Shown here: piece after piece, positions 17,729 through 26,189 of the stretch
How the letters are laid out: each line of letters opens with the position of its first letter
How positions within the stretch are numbered: the stretch's first letter is position 1
Source of the DNA: Kocuria soli
GTDB lineage: Bacteria > Actinomycetota > Actinomycetes > Actinomycetales > Micrococcaceae
Length of the DNA: 64,000 nt
Reading direction: 5' to 3'
Assembly (NCBI RefSeq): GCF_003797835.1
Contig: NZ_RKMF01000001.1
Location: forward strand, 124,001 to 188,000
The notes under the pieces: model-generated
Told to the model about the DNA's origin: nothing
What the model saw: only the letters and a program-made list of their open reading frames with translations
Database searches by the model: none
Made by a program: the position numbers and the translations under genes

Positions 17729-19027
17729 GTGACAGCAAAACCCCACAGGCGTGCCCTGCGTGCGGTTGCGGTGGCCGCGGTCGGTGCATTCGTCATGGCA
17801 GGATGCGCATCCGACGACGGCGGACCGGTCCAACTGACCTGGTACATCAACCCGGACGCCGGCGGACAGGCAGAGCTTGCCAAGCAATGCTCTGACGCGT
17901 CGAACGGCGCCTACAACATCAGCACTTCACTTCTGCCGCGCGATGCCGCGAGCCAGCGTGAACAGCTTGCCCGCCGTCTGGCCGCCGGCGACACCACCAT
18001 GGACATCATGAGCCTGGACCCGCCCTTCATTCCCGAACTGGCGGAGCCGGGATTCCTGGCCACGCCACCGTCGGATCTGATCGACCGGACCACGAGCGAC
18101 ACCCTTGAGGGCGCAGCAGCCGGTGCACAGTGGAACGGTGAGTACGTGACCGTTCCGTTCTGGGCCAACACGCAGCTGCTCTTCTACCGGAAGTCCGTGG
18201 CGGAAGCCGCCGGTCTGGACATGTCCAAGCCGGTGACGTGGGACGAGATCATGGACGCCGCCGAGTCCCAGGACAAGTACCTGGGCGTGCAGGGCATCCA
18301 GGGCGAGTCCATGACCGTGTGGGTCAACGGCCTGATCGAATCGGCCGGGGGCTCGATCGTCGAAGGCGACGCCGCCAGCGTCGACGGCCTGTCGATCAAC
18401 CTCGACTCCGAGGAAGGCAAGAAGGCGGCCGAGATCGTCGGGGGCATCGGTGAGCGCGGGCTCGGTGGCCCGGGCATCTCCTCCCAGGACGAGAACGCGG
18501 CCATGGCCCAGTTCCAGGGCGACAAGGGTTCGTTCATGGTCAACTGGCCGTTCATCTACTCGGCCACCGCTGCAGCGGTGGAGGAGGGCTCCGTCGATCA
18601 GTCCGTCCTGGACGACATCGGGTGGACCACCTGGCCCGAGGTGGACAAGGGCACGGAGTCCGCACCGCCCCTGGGCGGCATCAACCTGGGTGTGGGCGCA
18701 GATTCCCAGCACCAGGAAGAGGCTTGGGACGCCATCGAGTGCATCACCACGCCCGAGAACCAGGCGCAGTACATGGTCTCCAACGGCAACCCCGCCGCGT
18801 CGTCGGCCGCCTATGACGATCCCGCCGTTCGGGAAGCGTTCCCCATGTACCAGACCATCAGGGATTCCCTGGACATGGCTGCCCCACGCCCCCAGACCCC
18901 GTACTACAACGAGGTCTCCTCGGGCATCCAGGAGACCTGGACGCCCATCAACGAGGTCAATGAGAACACCCCGGCCGAGTCCGAAGAGTTCATCATGTCC
19001 GTGCTGAACGGAGAGTCCCTGCTGTGA
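17729..19027 (+). CDS. lpqY: Trehalose ABC transporter lipoprotein, substrate-binding (LpqY-like)
   Basis: A 432-residue extracytoplasmic solute-binding lipoprotein. The signal peptide ends in the lipobox VMAG-C with C26 as the lipidated cysteine. The segment LPRDAASQREQLARRLAAGD followed by TTMDIMSLDPPFIPELAEPG is characteristic of mycobacterial LpqY, which binds recycled trehalose. GTG 17729 has GGAGGA 5 nt upstream. The gene overlaps sugA (GTGA) and is followed by sugB and sugC, the order of the LpqY-SugABC importer. In organisms without mycolic acids the system would take up external trehalose or related disaccharides. Confidence 0.9.
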   Translation: MTAKPHRRALRAVAVAAVGAFVMAGCASDDGGPVQLTWYINPDAGGQAELAKQCSDASNGAYNISTSLLPRDAASQREQLARRLAAGDTTMDIMSLDPPFIPELAEPGFLATPPSDLIDRTTSDTLEGAAAGAQWNGEYVTVPFWANTQLLFYRKSVAEAAGLDMSKPVTWDEIMDAAESQDKYLGVQGIQGESMTVWVNGLIESAGGSIVEGDAASVDGLSINLDSEEGKKAAEIVGGIGERGLGGPGISSQDENAAMAQFQGDKGSFMVNWPFIYSATAAAVEEGSVDQSVLDDIGWTTWPEVDKGTESAPPLGGINLGVGADSQHQEEAWDAIECITTPENQAQYMVSNGNPAASSAAYDDPAVREAFPMYQTIRDSLDMAAPRPQTPYYNEVSSGIQETWTPINEVNENTPAESEEFIMSVLNGESLL

Positions 19028-19974
19028 GCACCACAACTCAAAGCCCCTCCACGCGTCGTGACGCCCAGGGCAAGGCACCCCTCTCCGATCGCACCCGTGC
19101 CGAACGGCGCCTGGGATGGATGCTGGCCGGACCGGCCTTCCTGGTCATGCTGCTGGTGACCATGTACCCGATCGTCCAGGCGCTGTGGGATTCGCTGTTC
19201 TCCTACCGTCTGACCGCACCGGATGATCGCAGTTTCGTGTTCCTGCAGAACTACTGGACCGTACTGACAGACCCGGTGTTCCTGCGTGACCTGGGGGTGA
19301 CGGTCCTGATCACCGTCGTCACCGTGGCCGTGGAGCTGGTCCTGGGCTTCGCCCTGGCGCTGGTCATGAACAACGTGATCAAGTCCTTCCGCGGCGTCGT
19401 CCGCACCGCGATCCTGGTGCCCTACGGCATCATCACCGTGGTCTCGGCCTTCGCGTGGTTCTACGCCTTCGACATCAACACGGGCTACGTGAACAACTGG
19501 TTCGGCTGGCTGCCGATCATCGGCCCCGACTTCAACTGGTTCGGCCAGGGATGGTCCTCGTTGATCGTCATCATGGCTTCCGAGATCTGGAAGACCACCC
19601 CGTTCATCTCCCTGCTGCTGCTGGCCGGTCTGGCCCAGGTCCCGGGTGAGTTGAACGAGGCCGCCAAGGTGGACGGTGCCGGTTGGTGGCAGCGCATGTA
19701 CAAGGTCACGCTGCCCTCCATGAAGGCCGCCATCATGGTCGCGGTCGTCTTCCGCGCCTTGGACGCCTTCCGAATCTTCGACAACATCTTCATCATGACC
19801 AACGGTCAGTACGGCACCGAGACGCTCTCGCTGCTGGCCTACCGCACCTCCATCACGCGCCTGGAGATCGGCCTCGGTTCTGCCGTGTCCGTGATCCTGT
19901 TCATCTGCGTGCTGCTGATCGCCTTCGTGGCGATGAAGGTGTTCAAGGTCGACCTCGCGGGAGGAAAGGGCTGA
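19024..19974 (+). CDS. sugA: Trehalose ABC transporter permease (SugA-like)
   Basis: 316 residues, MalF-type membrane subunit with six core helices after a polar N-terminus of ~35 residues. The cytoplasmic EAA loop reads LNEAAKVDGAGWWQRMYKVT, with ELNEAAKVDGA docking on the ATPase. GTG 19024 overlaps the lpqY stop. It pairs with the SugB permease encoded one nucleotide after its stop. Confidence 0.92.
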   Translation: MSTTTQSPSTRRDAQGKAPLSDRTRAERRLGWMLAGPAFLVMLLVTMYPIVQALWDSLFSYRLTAPDDRSFVFLQNYWTVLTDPVFLRDLGVTVLITVVTVAVELVLGFALALVMNNVIKSFRGVVRTAILVPYGIITVVSAFAWFYAFDINTGYVNNWFGWLPIIGPDFNWFGQGWSSLIVIMASEIWKTTPFISLLLLAGLAQVPGELNEAAKVDGAGWWQRMYKVTLPSMKAAIMVAVVFRALDAFRIFDNIFIMTNGQYGTETLSLLAYRTSITRLEIGLGSAVSVILFICVLLIAFVAMKVFKVDLAGGKG

Positions 19975-19975
19975 C

Positions 19976-20812
19976 ATGTCTACCAAGCAGAAAATCGGTT
20001 GGGCGATCGCCCTTGTCGTCGTCCTGATCTGGAGCCTCTTCCCGGTTCTCTCGATCCTGATGAACTCGTTCAAGCCCGCGAGCGAGTTCGCCGGAGGCGG
20101 GACTCTGGTCCCCAAGACCTTCACCCTGGAGAACTACGAGATGATCTTCACGGGCGGTGCCCGTGACCTGTTCCTCCCGGCGTTGCGCAACTCGATCGGC
20201 ATCACGTTGATCGCCACCGCGGTCGCCGTCGTCCTGGCCACCCTGTGTGCCTACGCGATTGCGCGCCTGGACTTCCCGGGCAAGCGGATCATCCTGATCA
20301 CCGCCCTGGCGGTCTCGATGTTCCCCGTGGTCTCGATCGTGACCCCGCTGTTCAACGTGTGGCGTCAGATCGGCCTGTACGACACCTGGCTGGGCCTGAT
20401 CCTGCCGTACCTGTCGTTGACCCTGCCGATCTCCATCTGGACCCTCGCGGCGTTCTTCCAGCAGATTCCGTGGGATCTGGAGCGCGCCGCCCAGGTGGAC
20501 GGTGCAACCTCGTTCCAGGCCTTCCGGAAGGTCATCGTGCCGCTGGCGGCACCGGGCGTGTTCACCACCGCGATCATCGCGTTCTTCATCGCGTGGAACG
20601 ACTTCGTGTTCGGCATCGGCCTGACCTCCACGGGTGCTGCGCGCCCGGTCCCGGCGGCCCTGGCCTTCTTCACCGGCGCCTCGCAGTTCGAGGACCCCGC
20701 CGGTGCCATCTCCGCCGCCGCGATCGTGGTGACCATCCCGGTGGTCATCCTGGTGCTGGCCTTCCAGCGTCAGATCGTCGCCGGCCTGACCCAGGGTGCG
20801 GTCAAGGGCTGA
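19976..20812 (+). CDS. sugB: Trehalose ABC transporter permease (SugB-like)
   Basis: 278 residues, MalG-type subunit with six predicted helices. The EAA loop is DLERAAQVDGATSFQAFRKV. GGGAGGAAAGG lies upstream of ATG 19976, inside the end of sugA. It forms a heterodimer with SugA; SugC supplies energy. Confidence 0.92.
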   Translation: MSTKQKIGWAIALVVVLIWSLFPVLSILMNSFKPASEFAGGGTLVPKTFTLENYEMIFTGGARDLFLPALRNSIGITLIATAVAVVLATLCAYAIARLDFPGKRIILITALAVSMFPVVSIVTPLFNVWRQIGLYDTWLGLILPYLSLTLPISIWTLAAFFQQIPWDLERAAQVDGATSFQAFRKVIVPLAAPGVFTTAIIAFFIAWNDFVFGIGLTSTGAARPVPAALAFFTGASQFEDPAGAISAAAIVVTIPVVILVLAFQRQIVAGLTQGAVKG

Positions 20813-20870
20813 GGCCCCCCCGCTCACCCCTTCCGACACCTCACTTTGAGTCTTTGAGAGGCAACACAAA

Positions 20871-22124
20871 ATGGCATCCATCACGATGAACAACATCGTC
20901 AAGAAGTACGACGACGGATTCCCCGCCGTCAACGACGTCTCGATCGACGTCGCCGACGGCGAGTTCCTGATCCTGGTCGGCCCCTCCGGCTGTGGCAAGT
21001 CCACCCTGCTGCGCATGGTCGTGGGCCTCGAGGACATCACCTCGGGTGACCTCCTGATCGACGGACAGCGCGTCAACGAGAAGGAACCGCGTCAGCGCAA
21101 CCTGTCGATGGTGTTCCAGAACTACGCGCTCTACCCGTTCCTGACGGTGTACGAGAACATCGCGTTCCCGCTGCGCCTGGCCAAGGGCAAGTTCTCCGAC
21201 CAGGAGATCGATCAGAAGGTCCGCGTGGCCTCCGACCTTCTGGACCTCAACGATCACCTGGAGCGCAAGCCGGGCAACCTCTCCGGTGGTCAGCGTCAGC
21301 GTGTGGCCATGGGCCGTGCGATCGTGCGTGACGCGGACGCGTTCCTGTTCGACGAGCCGCTGTCCAACCTGGACGCCAAGCTGCGTGGACAGATGCGTAC
21401 CGAGATCGCGCAACTGCAGCGCCGCTTGGGCATCACCTCGATCTACGTGACCCACGACCAGACCGAGGCCATGACCCTGGGCGACCGCGTTGCGGTGCTC
21501 AAGAAGGGTCGCCTGCAGCAGATCGCCTCCCCGCGTGAGCTCTACGAGCAGCCGGCCAACCTGTTCGTGGCGGGCTTCATCGGAGCCCCGTCCATGAACT
21601 TCCTGCCGGCGCGCCGTGATGGCGACGTGTTCCACACGCCCATCGGTGACATCCCCGTCCCCGAGCACGCTCAGGGCAAGCTGGACAAGTCCGGTGACCT
21701 GCTGATCCTGGGTGTCCGTCCCGAGCACTTCGCGGACGCCAAGGATGTGCAGGACAGCCCGTGGGCCTCCCGCGGTGCCACCTTCGACGCCGAGCTGACC
21801 CACACCGAGTGGCTGGGCAACCAGCAGTACGGCTACGTCCGCTACGAGCAGGACCAGGACGTCAAGGCCAAGCTGGACGAGTTGGCCAAGGACCTGGACG
21901 CGGACGAGATGCCCGCCCAGGTGGTCGTGGAACTCGACGCGTCCTCCCGCATCCGCGGTGGCAGCCAGGCCACCCTGTGGGTCAACACCCGCAAGATGCA
22001 TGTCTTCGATCCCGAGTCCGGCATCAACCTGACCCGTGACGAGGAGGCCGGTGCGGAACTGACCCGCGAGGCCAACGAAGAGCGGAAGGCAGAGATCGAG
22101 CGCCTGAAGACCCAGGACGTCTGA
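20871..22124 (+). CDS. sugC: Trehalose ABC transporter ATPase (SugC/UgpC type)
   Basis: 417 residues. Walker A GPSGCGKST (37-45), Q-loop MVFQNYALYP, signature NLSGGQRQRVAMGRA and Walker B AFLFDEPLSNLDAK are intact. The switch histidine is in VTHDQTEAMTL. The C-terminal ~170 residues form the regulatory OB-fold region of the UgpC/MalK class. It is longer than the usual ~370-390 residues because of an acidic coiled tail ending in REANEERKAEIERLKTQ. ATPases of this class can serve several sugar importers. A strong terminator follows. Confidence 0.94.
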   Translation: MASITMNNIVKKYDDGFPAVNDVSIDVADGEFLILVGPSGCGKSTLLRMVVGLEDITSGDLLIDGQRVNEKEPRQRNLSMVFQNYALYPFLTVYENIAFPLRLAKGKFSDQEIDQKVRVASDLLDLNDHLERKPGNLSGGQRQRVAMGRAIVRDADAFLFDEPLSNLDAKLRGQMRTEIAQLQRRLGITSIYVTHDQTEAMTLGDRVAVLKKGRLQQIASPRELYEQPANLFVAGFIGAPSMNFLPARRDGDVFHTPIGDIPVPEHAQGKLDKSGDLLILGVRPEHFADAKDVQDSPWASRGATFDAELTHTEWLGNQQYGYVRYEQDQDVKAKLDELAKDLDADEMPAQVVVELDASSRIRGGSQATLWVNTRKMHVFDPESGINLTRDEEAGAELTREANEERKAEIERLKTQDV

Positions 22125-22143
22125 GTCGCCTGACCTGCCCGAT

Positions 22144-22186
22144 ACGACGGCGCCCCTTCCGGATCATCCGGGAGGGGCGCCGTCGT
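22144..22186. terminator. Very strong hairpin terminator after sugC
   Basis: A 20-bp stem with one G-U pair, arms 22144-22163 and 22167-22186, starting ACGACGGCGCCCC, with a 3-nt loop. It lies between sugC (+) and a convergent minus-strand gene and can serve both. T-run is minimal. Confidence 0.85.
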
Positions 22187-22237
22187 CGTTGGGTCACCTA
22201 CGGCTGTGGGCCATCTGTGGGCTCGGGCGATCGCGGA

Positions 22238-22924
22238 TCAGGGCTGCCAGGCCATCCAGTACACGGCGGCCACGGTGGCAATCAGCAGGGCGCCGGAGAG
22301 CACGGACTTGATCCACGGATGGCGCATGAACAGCCCGACCACCTTGGGCCAGGCGTGGGCCACTTCACCGGCCGTGGCCCGCGGGAACCTGTCGACCGGG
22401 ACACCCGCGTACTCGACGATCGCGGTCAGCGACTTGAGGTCCCACACGGTGCCGTCCAGGCGGAAGAGGCGGCGTCCGGCGTCGTCGACCAGCCAGAGAT
22501 AGGGACGGGTGAGGCCCCTCCTGCGGGACTTCCCGCCCGGATCGGTCGGGCCACGGGACCCCACTTCGAGCGCTTCGACCAGGACGGCGCGGGCAATTCG
22601 GTCCCGGCGCACCGTGTGGAAACCCACGGCACGGGACCCCAGCAGGTGGGAGGCCGTGGCGACCACGGTGTTGGGCCGCAGCCACACCCAGCACAGGGCC
22701 AGGCAGACCAGGATGACCACCACGATGATGATCGAGACCACCGGAGCCGGTCGCCGGAACCACAGGACGCCCAGGCAGATCAGCCCCAGGGCGGCCGCCG
22801 GAAGACAGGCGACCAAGCGCCTGCCCATGGACGTGATCCGCGGGTGCCACACCTGCTGAACCGGACCGAATCGTTCGGGGACGTGGCGGATGTTGTCGGC
22901 CACCTGCGGCTCCTCGGAGCTCAT
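22238..22924 (-). CDS. Hypothetical membrane protein
   Basis: A 228-residue protein I do not recognise. Two hydrophobic helices near residues 35-53 and 60-82 are followed by a soluble part resembling a PH-like bacterial fold: WLRPNTVVATASHLLG, then PYLWLVDDAGRRLFRLDG. A last helix lies near the C-terminus (SGALLIATVAAVYWMAW). Start ATG 22924 lacks a good ribosome-binding site, so the true start could be slightly upstream (ATG 22945). It diverges from another unknown membrane-anchored protein. Confidence 0.62.
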   Translation of the reverse strand: MSSEEPQVADNIRHVPERFGPVQQVWHPRITSMGRRLVACLPAAALGLICLGVLWFRRPAPVVSIIIVVVILVCLALCWVWLRPNTVVATASHLLGSRAVGFHTVRRDRIARAVLVEALEVGSRGPTDPGGKSRRRGLTRPYLWLVDDAGRRLFRLDGTVWDLKSLTAIVEYAGVPVDRFPRATAGEVAHAWPKVVGLFMRHPWIKSVLSGALLIATVAAVYWMAWQP

Positions 22925-23059
22925 TCGAGGCGCAACGTGCACCATCGGTGAGCGTGGTCTGATCTCAAGTGCCCCGGGACGTTCCCGGGCAGGTCCGACC
23001 CTAGCAACAGCGGCGTCACCGAATCCTGGATGCCCGGTTCTTGGGTTAGCGTGGTGCGG

Positions 23060-24040
23060 ATGAAGCGCAACGATCGTCTGGGCCCTGCGGTGGCCCTCTG
23101 GGTCTTTCTGGTGCTGCTTGCCGTCGCCGCCGCGTGGGTGACCATTGCCCTGGTCAACAAGTACATGTACGGCCCGGAAACCGACGTGCGCGCTTACTTC
23201 CACCACCTGGAGGAGGGTGACGGGGCTCGGGCGCTGGGTGCCCTGAACGCCCAGGTCCCCGAGGGCACGGACGCCACGCTGCTGGACGGCGACGCCCTGC
23301 GCACGGCCACCGAATCCCTGGAAGACGTGGAGGTCAGCACGGTCTCCCAGGACTCCGAGAGCGCCGTGGTCCGTGCCGACTACACACTCGAAGGCGAACG
23401 CCACTCGACCGAGTACCACTTGCACCCCGCCGAGACCCAGTGGGGGTTCTTCACCGTCTGGGACTTCGACGAGACACCGTTGCCCACCCTGGAAGTTTCC
23501 ATGTCAGGGGTGAGTTCGGCCGACATCAACGGAACCTCCGCGGCCCTGCCGGATTCCAGGCAGTCCTTCGCCGCGCTGCCCCCGGGCAACTACACCGCGT
23601 CCTACGCGTCCAAGTACATCGACACGGAGCCGAAGTCCGTGGCCCTCACCGCCCCCGACCAGGACGAATCCGTGACCTTGACCGCCCGCCCGTCTCAAAC
23701 TCTCGAGGACGAGGTCCAGTCCTCGATCGGCGAGGACCTCAAGGAGTGCACCGACCAGAAGACGCTCTACCCGACGGACTGCCCGTTCTCCTATGAGTTC
23801 TCCGGACGCGTGCAGGGCACACCGACGTGGAAGATCGTTGAGCAGCCGGAACCCGAGATCTCGGTGTCGACCAAGGTCAAGTCCGAATGGTCCCTGTCCT
23901 CGGCCGAGGGCGTCGCCCAGGTCAGCTTCACGTCCGTGAACCTCTTCGACGGCTCCACCAAGAAGGTCACGGAGAAGGTGCCGTTCACCTACGAGGCCGA
24001 CGTCGAATTCACCGACGACCAGGTCACCGTCACCCGCTGA
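23060..24040 (+). CDS. Hypothetical membrane-anchored extracellular protein
   Basis: 326 residues. One N-terminal transmembrane helix (WVFLVLLAVAAAWVTIALV) is followed by a polar, acidic domain outside the cell. The N-terminal topology resembles actinobacterial surface proteins with a DUF4878/NTF2-like first part (YFHHLEEGDGARALGALNAQV) and beta-rich parts after it. Two cysteines, in KECTDQ and TDCPFSYEF, could form a disulfide. Start ATG 23060 gives MKRNDRLGP; GTG 23051 is possible. Function is unknown. Confidence 0.65.
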   Translation: MKRNDRLGPAVALWVFLVLLAVAAAWVTIALVNKYMYGPETDVRAYFHHLEEGDGARALGALNAQVPEGTDATLLDGDALRTATESLEDVEVSTVSQDSESAVVRADYTLEGERHSTEYHLHPAETQWGFFTVWDFDETPLPTLEVSMSGVSSADINGTSAALPDSRQSFAALPPGNYTASYASKYIDTEPKSVALTAPDQDESVTLTARPSQTLEDEVQSSIGEDLKECTDQKTLYPTDCPFSYEFSGRVQGTPTWKIVEQPEPEISVSTKVKSEWSLSSAEGVAQVSFTSVNLFDGSTKKVTEKVPFTYEADVEFTDDQVTVTR

Positions 24041-24123
24041 TCCCTCTGCGACAGCTCACGCCCCCGCCCGCCTCCGCCCGCTTCCTCGTTGCGGCCGGGC
24101 GTGCCCGGTTGCGGAAGGGTGGC

Positions 24124-26031
24124 TCAGTTCAGGCCGCGCAACTCCAGGGTCAGGGAGTCCGCTGCGCCGTCGACGACGCTGAAAGGGATCCCCCAGTCCT
24201 GTTGGTAGAGGTGGCAGGCGGCGTGATCCGGAATCTCGCCCCCGGGTTTCCCGTCGCAGGCTGCGGCGCGGGCCGTGATGTGCAGGATGCCTTCCGTCAC
24301 GCCATCGGCCAGGACCAGCTCCCGCTGAAGTCCTTGGGCCGTACCGGCCCCGGCGGTCAACGCGTCGGCCGGTGAGGTGGAAATCTTGAGCTGGGTGGGG
24401 TCGCCCCACCGGTCGTCGAGTTTCTGTCCGGCCGGGGCCGCGAACCGCACGTCCACCGTGACCCGTCCCCCTGCGATCGGGGTGCGCTGCCGTTGCGACA
24501 CCGAGGCTCCCTCGTCCACGGCCTCGAGTGCCTGCGCCGGGACGGGAACGCGCACCAACCGGTGCTGGTTGGTCTCGACCACGATCAGGACGGGGGTCTC
24601 GGCGGTCTGGTCCAGCAGGAGGTCCGAAGGCTCGTCCAGCCCTCGGGTCAGCGTGGAGAGCTGTCCCGCCGCGTCCTCCGTGGCCGGCTGCCAGCGTCGA
24701 ATCCCACCGTTGTAGGTGTCAGCCACGGCCACGGAACCGTCCGGCAGAGCCGCGACGCCCAGGGGGTGCTGCAACCGTGCGTGTTCGGGACTGCCGTCGC
24801 GGAACCCGAAGTCGTAGAGGCCGAGGCCCACGGCCGTCTCCGCTCGGAGCTCGCCATCGGTGTGCCGAAGGCAACGCAGCGCCGAGGACTCGGAGTCGGC
24901 CAACCACACGGTCCCGTCCGGGGCCTGGGAGAGCCCGGAGGTCTGGGCGAACCACGCTTCGCGCGCGGGTCCGTCCAGCAGACCCTCGTCCCCAGTGCCC
25001 GCCACCACGCGCAGGCGACCGCTCCTGGGGTCGAAGTCGAAGAGCTGGTGGGTTCCGGCCATGGCCACGACCAGCCGGTCCGCGGCCTCCGACCAGGCCA
25101 CGTCCCACGGGGAGGACAGGGCGACGTCCAGGGGGTCGGCGTCGTCAGCGATGAAGTCCGGGTCGATGCCGCGGGCCCGCTCGGAGTCCAACAGGCGCTG
25201 CACGCCGTTGCCCGCCAGAGTGGTGACCTCCCCCGTGGACAGGGCCAGGCCGCGCAGGCGGTGGTTGACCGTGTCCGCGACCACCAGGTCGTAACCCACC
25301 TGCGTCGCCACGGCCTCGGGCAACAACGCAAGGCCACGGGGTTCGTTGAACTGGGCGGTCTCCACCGCGCCGTCGCGGTGACCCTTGACGCCCGTTCCGA
25401 AGACGGCCCGCACGGTGCTCAGGTCAGGTTCGAGCTGCACCAGCCGGTGGTGCCCGGTGTCGGCCACCAGAACGCTCCCGTCCAGGAGGATCACGGCCTT
25501 TTCCGGGAACCGCAGGTCCCCTTCGGGCTGCGGCCTCGGCACGTAGGGCCCGTCACCACGGTGCAGCGTCCCCTTGGCCTCATGCTCCGCCACAAGTTCC
25601 TCGACCAGCGACACCAGACCCTGGACGTGCCCCTCCCCCGAAAGGTGCGCCACGATGTAGCCCTCCGGGTCGACGACCACCAGCGTTGGCCAGGCCCGCG
25701 CGGTGAAAGCGTCCCAGGTGCCCAGTTCGGGGTCGTCGAGCACGGGGTGGTGGATCTCGTACCGGTCCACGGCCGCGGCCAGCGCCTGCGGGTCCGCTTC
25801 GTGCTCGAACTTGGGTGAATGGACGCCCACGGTGACCAGCACGTCGCCGTAGCGCTCCTCAAGGGGGCGCAGCTCGTCCAGCACGTGCAAGCAGTTGATG
25901 CAGCAGAAGGACCAGAAGTCCAGGATCACGATCTTGCCGCGCAGCTTCTGCCAGTCCAGTTCCTCCCCGCCGGTGTTCAGCCAGGCGCGGCCGGTCAGCT
26001 CGGAGGCTCGCACGCGCGAGATGGCGGTCAT
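24124..26031 (-). CDS. Thioredoxin-like protein with NHL beta-propeller (NHLRC2-like)
   Basis: 635 residues without a signal peptide. The N-terminal ~160 residues are a TlpA-like thioredoxin fold. It has WSFCCINCLHVL (C43-C44-I-N-C47), so the active site is CINC preceded by another cysteine. This CCINC motif is also found in NHLRC2. From about residue 165 to 500, repeated units such as VLVADTGHHRLVQLEPD, LVVADTVNHRLRGL and VAVADTYNGGIRRW form an NHL beta-propeller. The remaining ~130 residues are beta-rich. AAAGGA precedes ATG 26031, which excludes an upstream ATG at 26130. It is next to copper/oxidase assembly genes, but with no export signal its role there is uncertain. Confidence 0.88.
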   Translation of the reverse strand: MTAISRVRASELTGRAWLNTGGEELDWQKLRGKIVILDFWSFCCINCLHVLDELRPLEERYGDVLVTVGVHSPKFEHEADPQALAAAVDRYEIHHPVLDDPELGTWDAFTARAWPTLVVVDPEGYIVAHLSGEGHVQGLVSLVEELVAEHEAKGTLHRGDGPYVPRPQPEGDLRFPEKAVILLDGSVLVADTGHHRLVQLEPDLSTVRAVFGTGVKGHRDGAVETAQFNEPRGLALLPEAVATQVGYDLVVADTVNHRLRGLALSTGEVTTLAGNGVQRLLDSERARGIDPDFIADDADPLDVALSSPWDVAWSEAADRLVVAMAGTHQLFDFDPRSGRLRVVAGTGDEGLLDGPAREAWFAQTSGLSQAPDGTVWLADSESSALRCLRHTDGELRAETAVGLGLYDFGFRDGSPEHARLQHPLGVAALPDGSVAVADTYNGGIRRWQPATEDAAGQLSTLTRGLDEPSDLLLDQTAETPVLIVVETNQHRLVRVPVPAQALEAVDEGASVSQRQRTPIAGGRVTVDVRFAAPAGQKLDDRWGDPTQLKISTSPADALTAGAGTAQGLQRELVLADGVTEGILHITARAAACDGKPGGEIPDHAACHLYQQDWGIPFSVVDGAADSLTLELRGLN

Positions 26032-26189
26032 GGTGGTCCTTTCGGTACGGCGGGATCGGTCGGTGTGGGTGGGGTGCGTTGTGGTCCGTGGGGTTGTTCG
26101 GTCCAGCGATCGGGCCGACGACGGGTGCAACCACGCTCCCGGGGAGAACTATTCCACCACCCGGGACGGTGGATCAGACGCGCTGGTTC

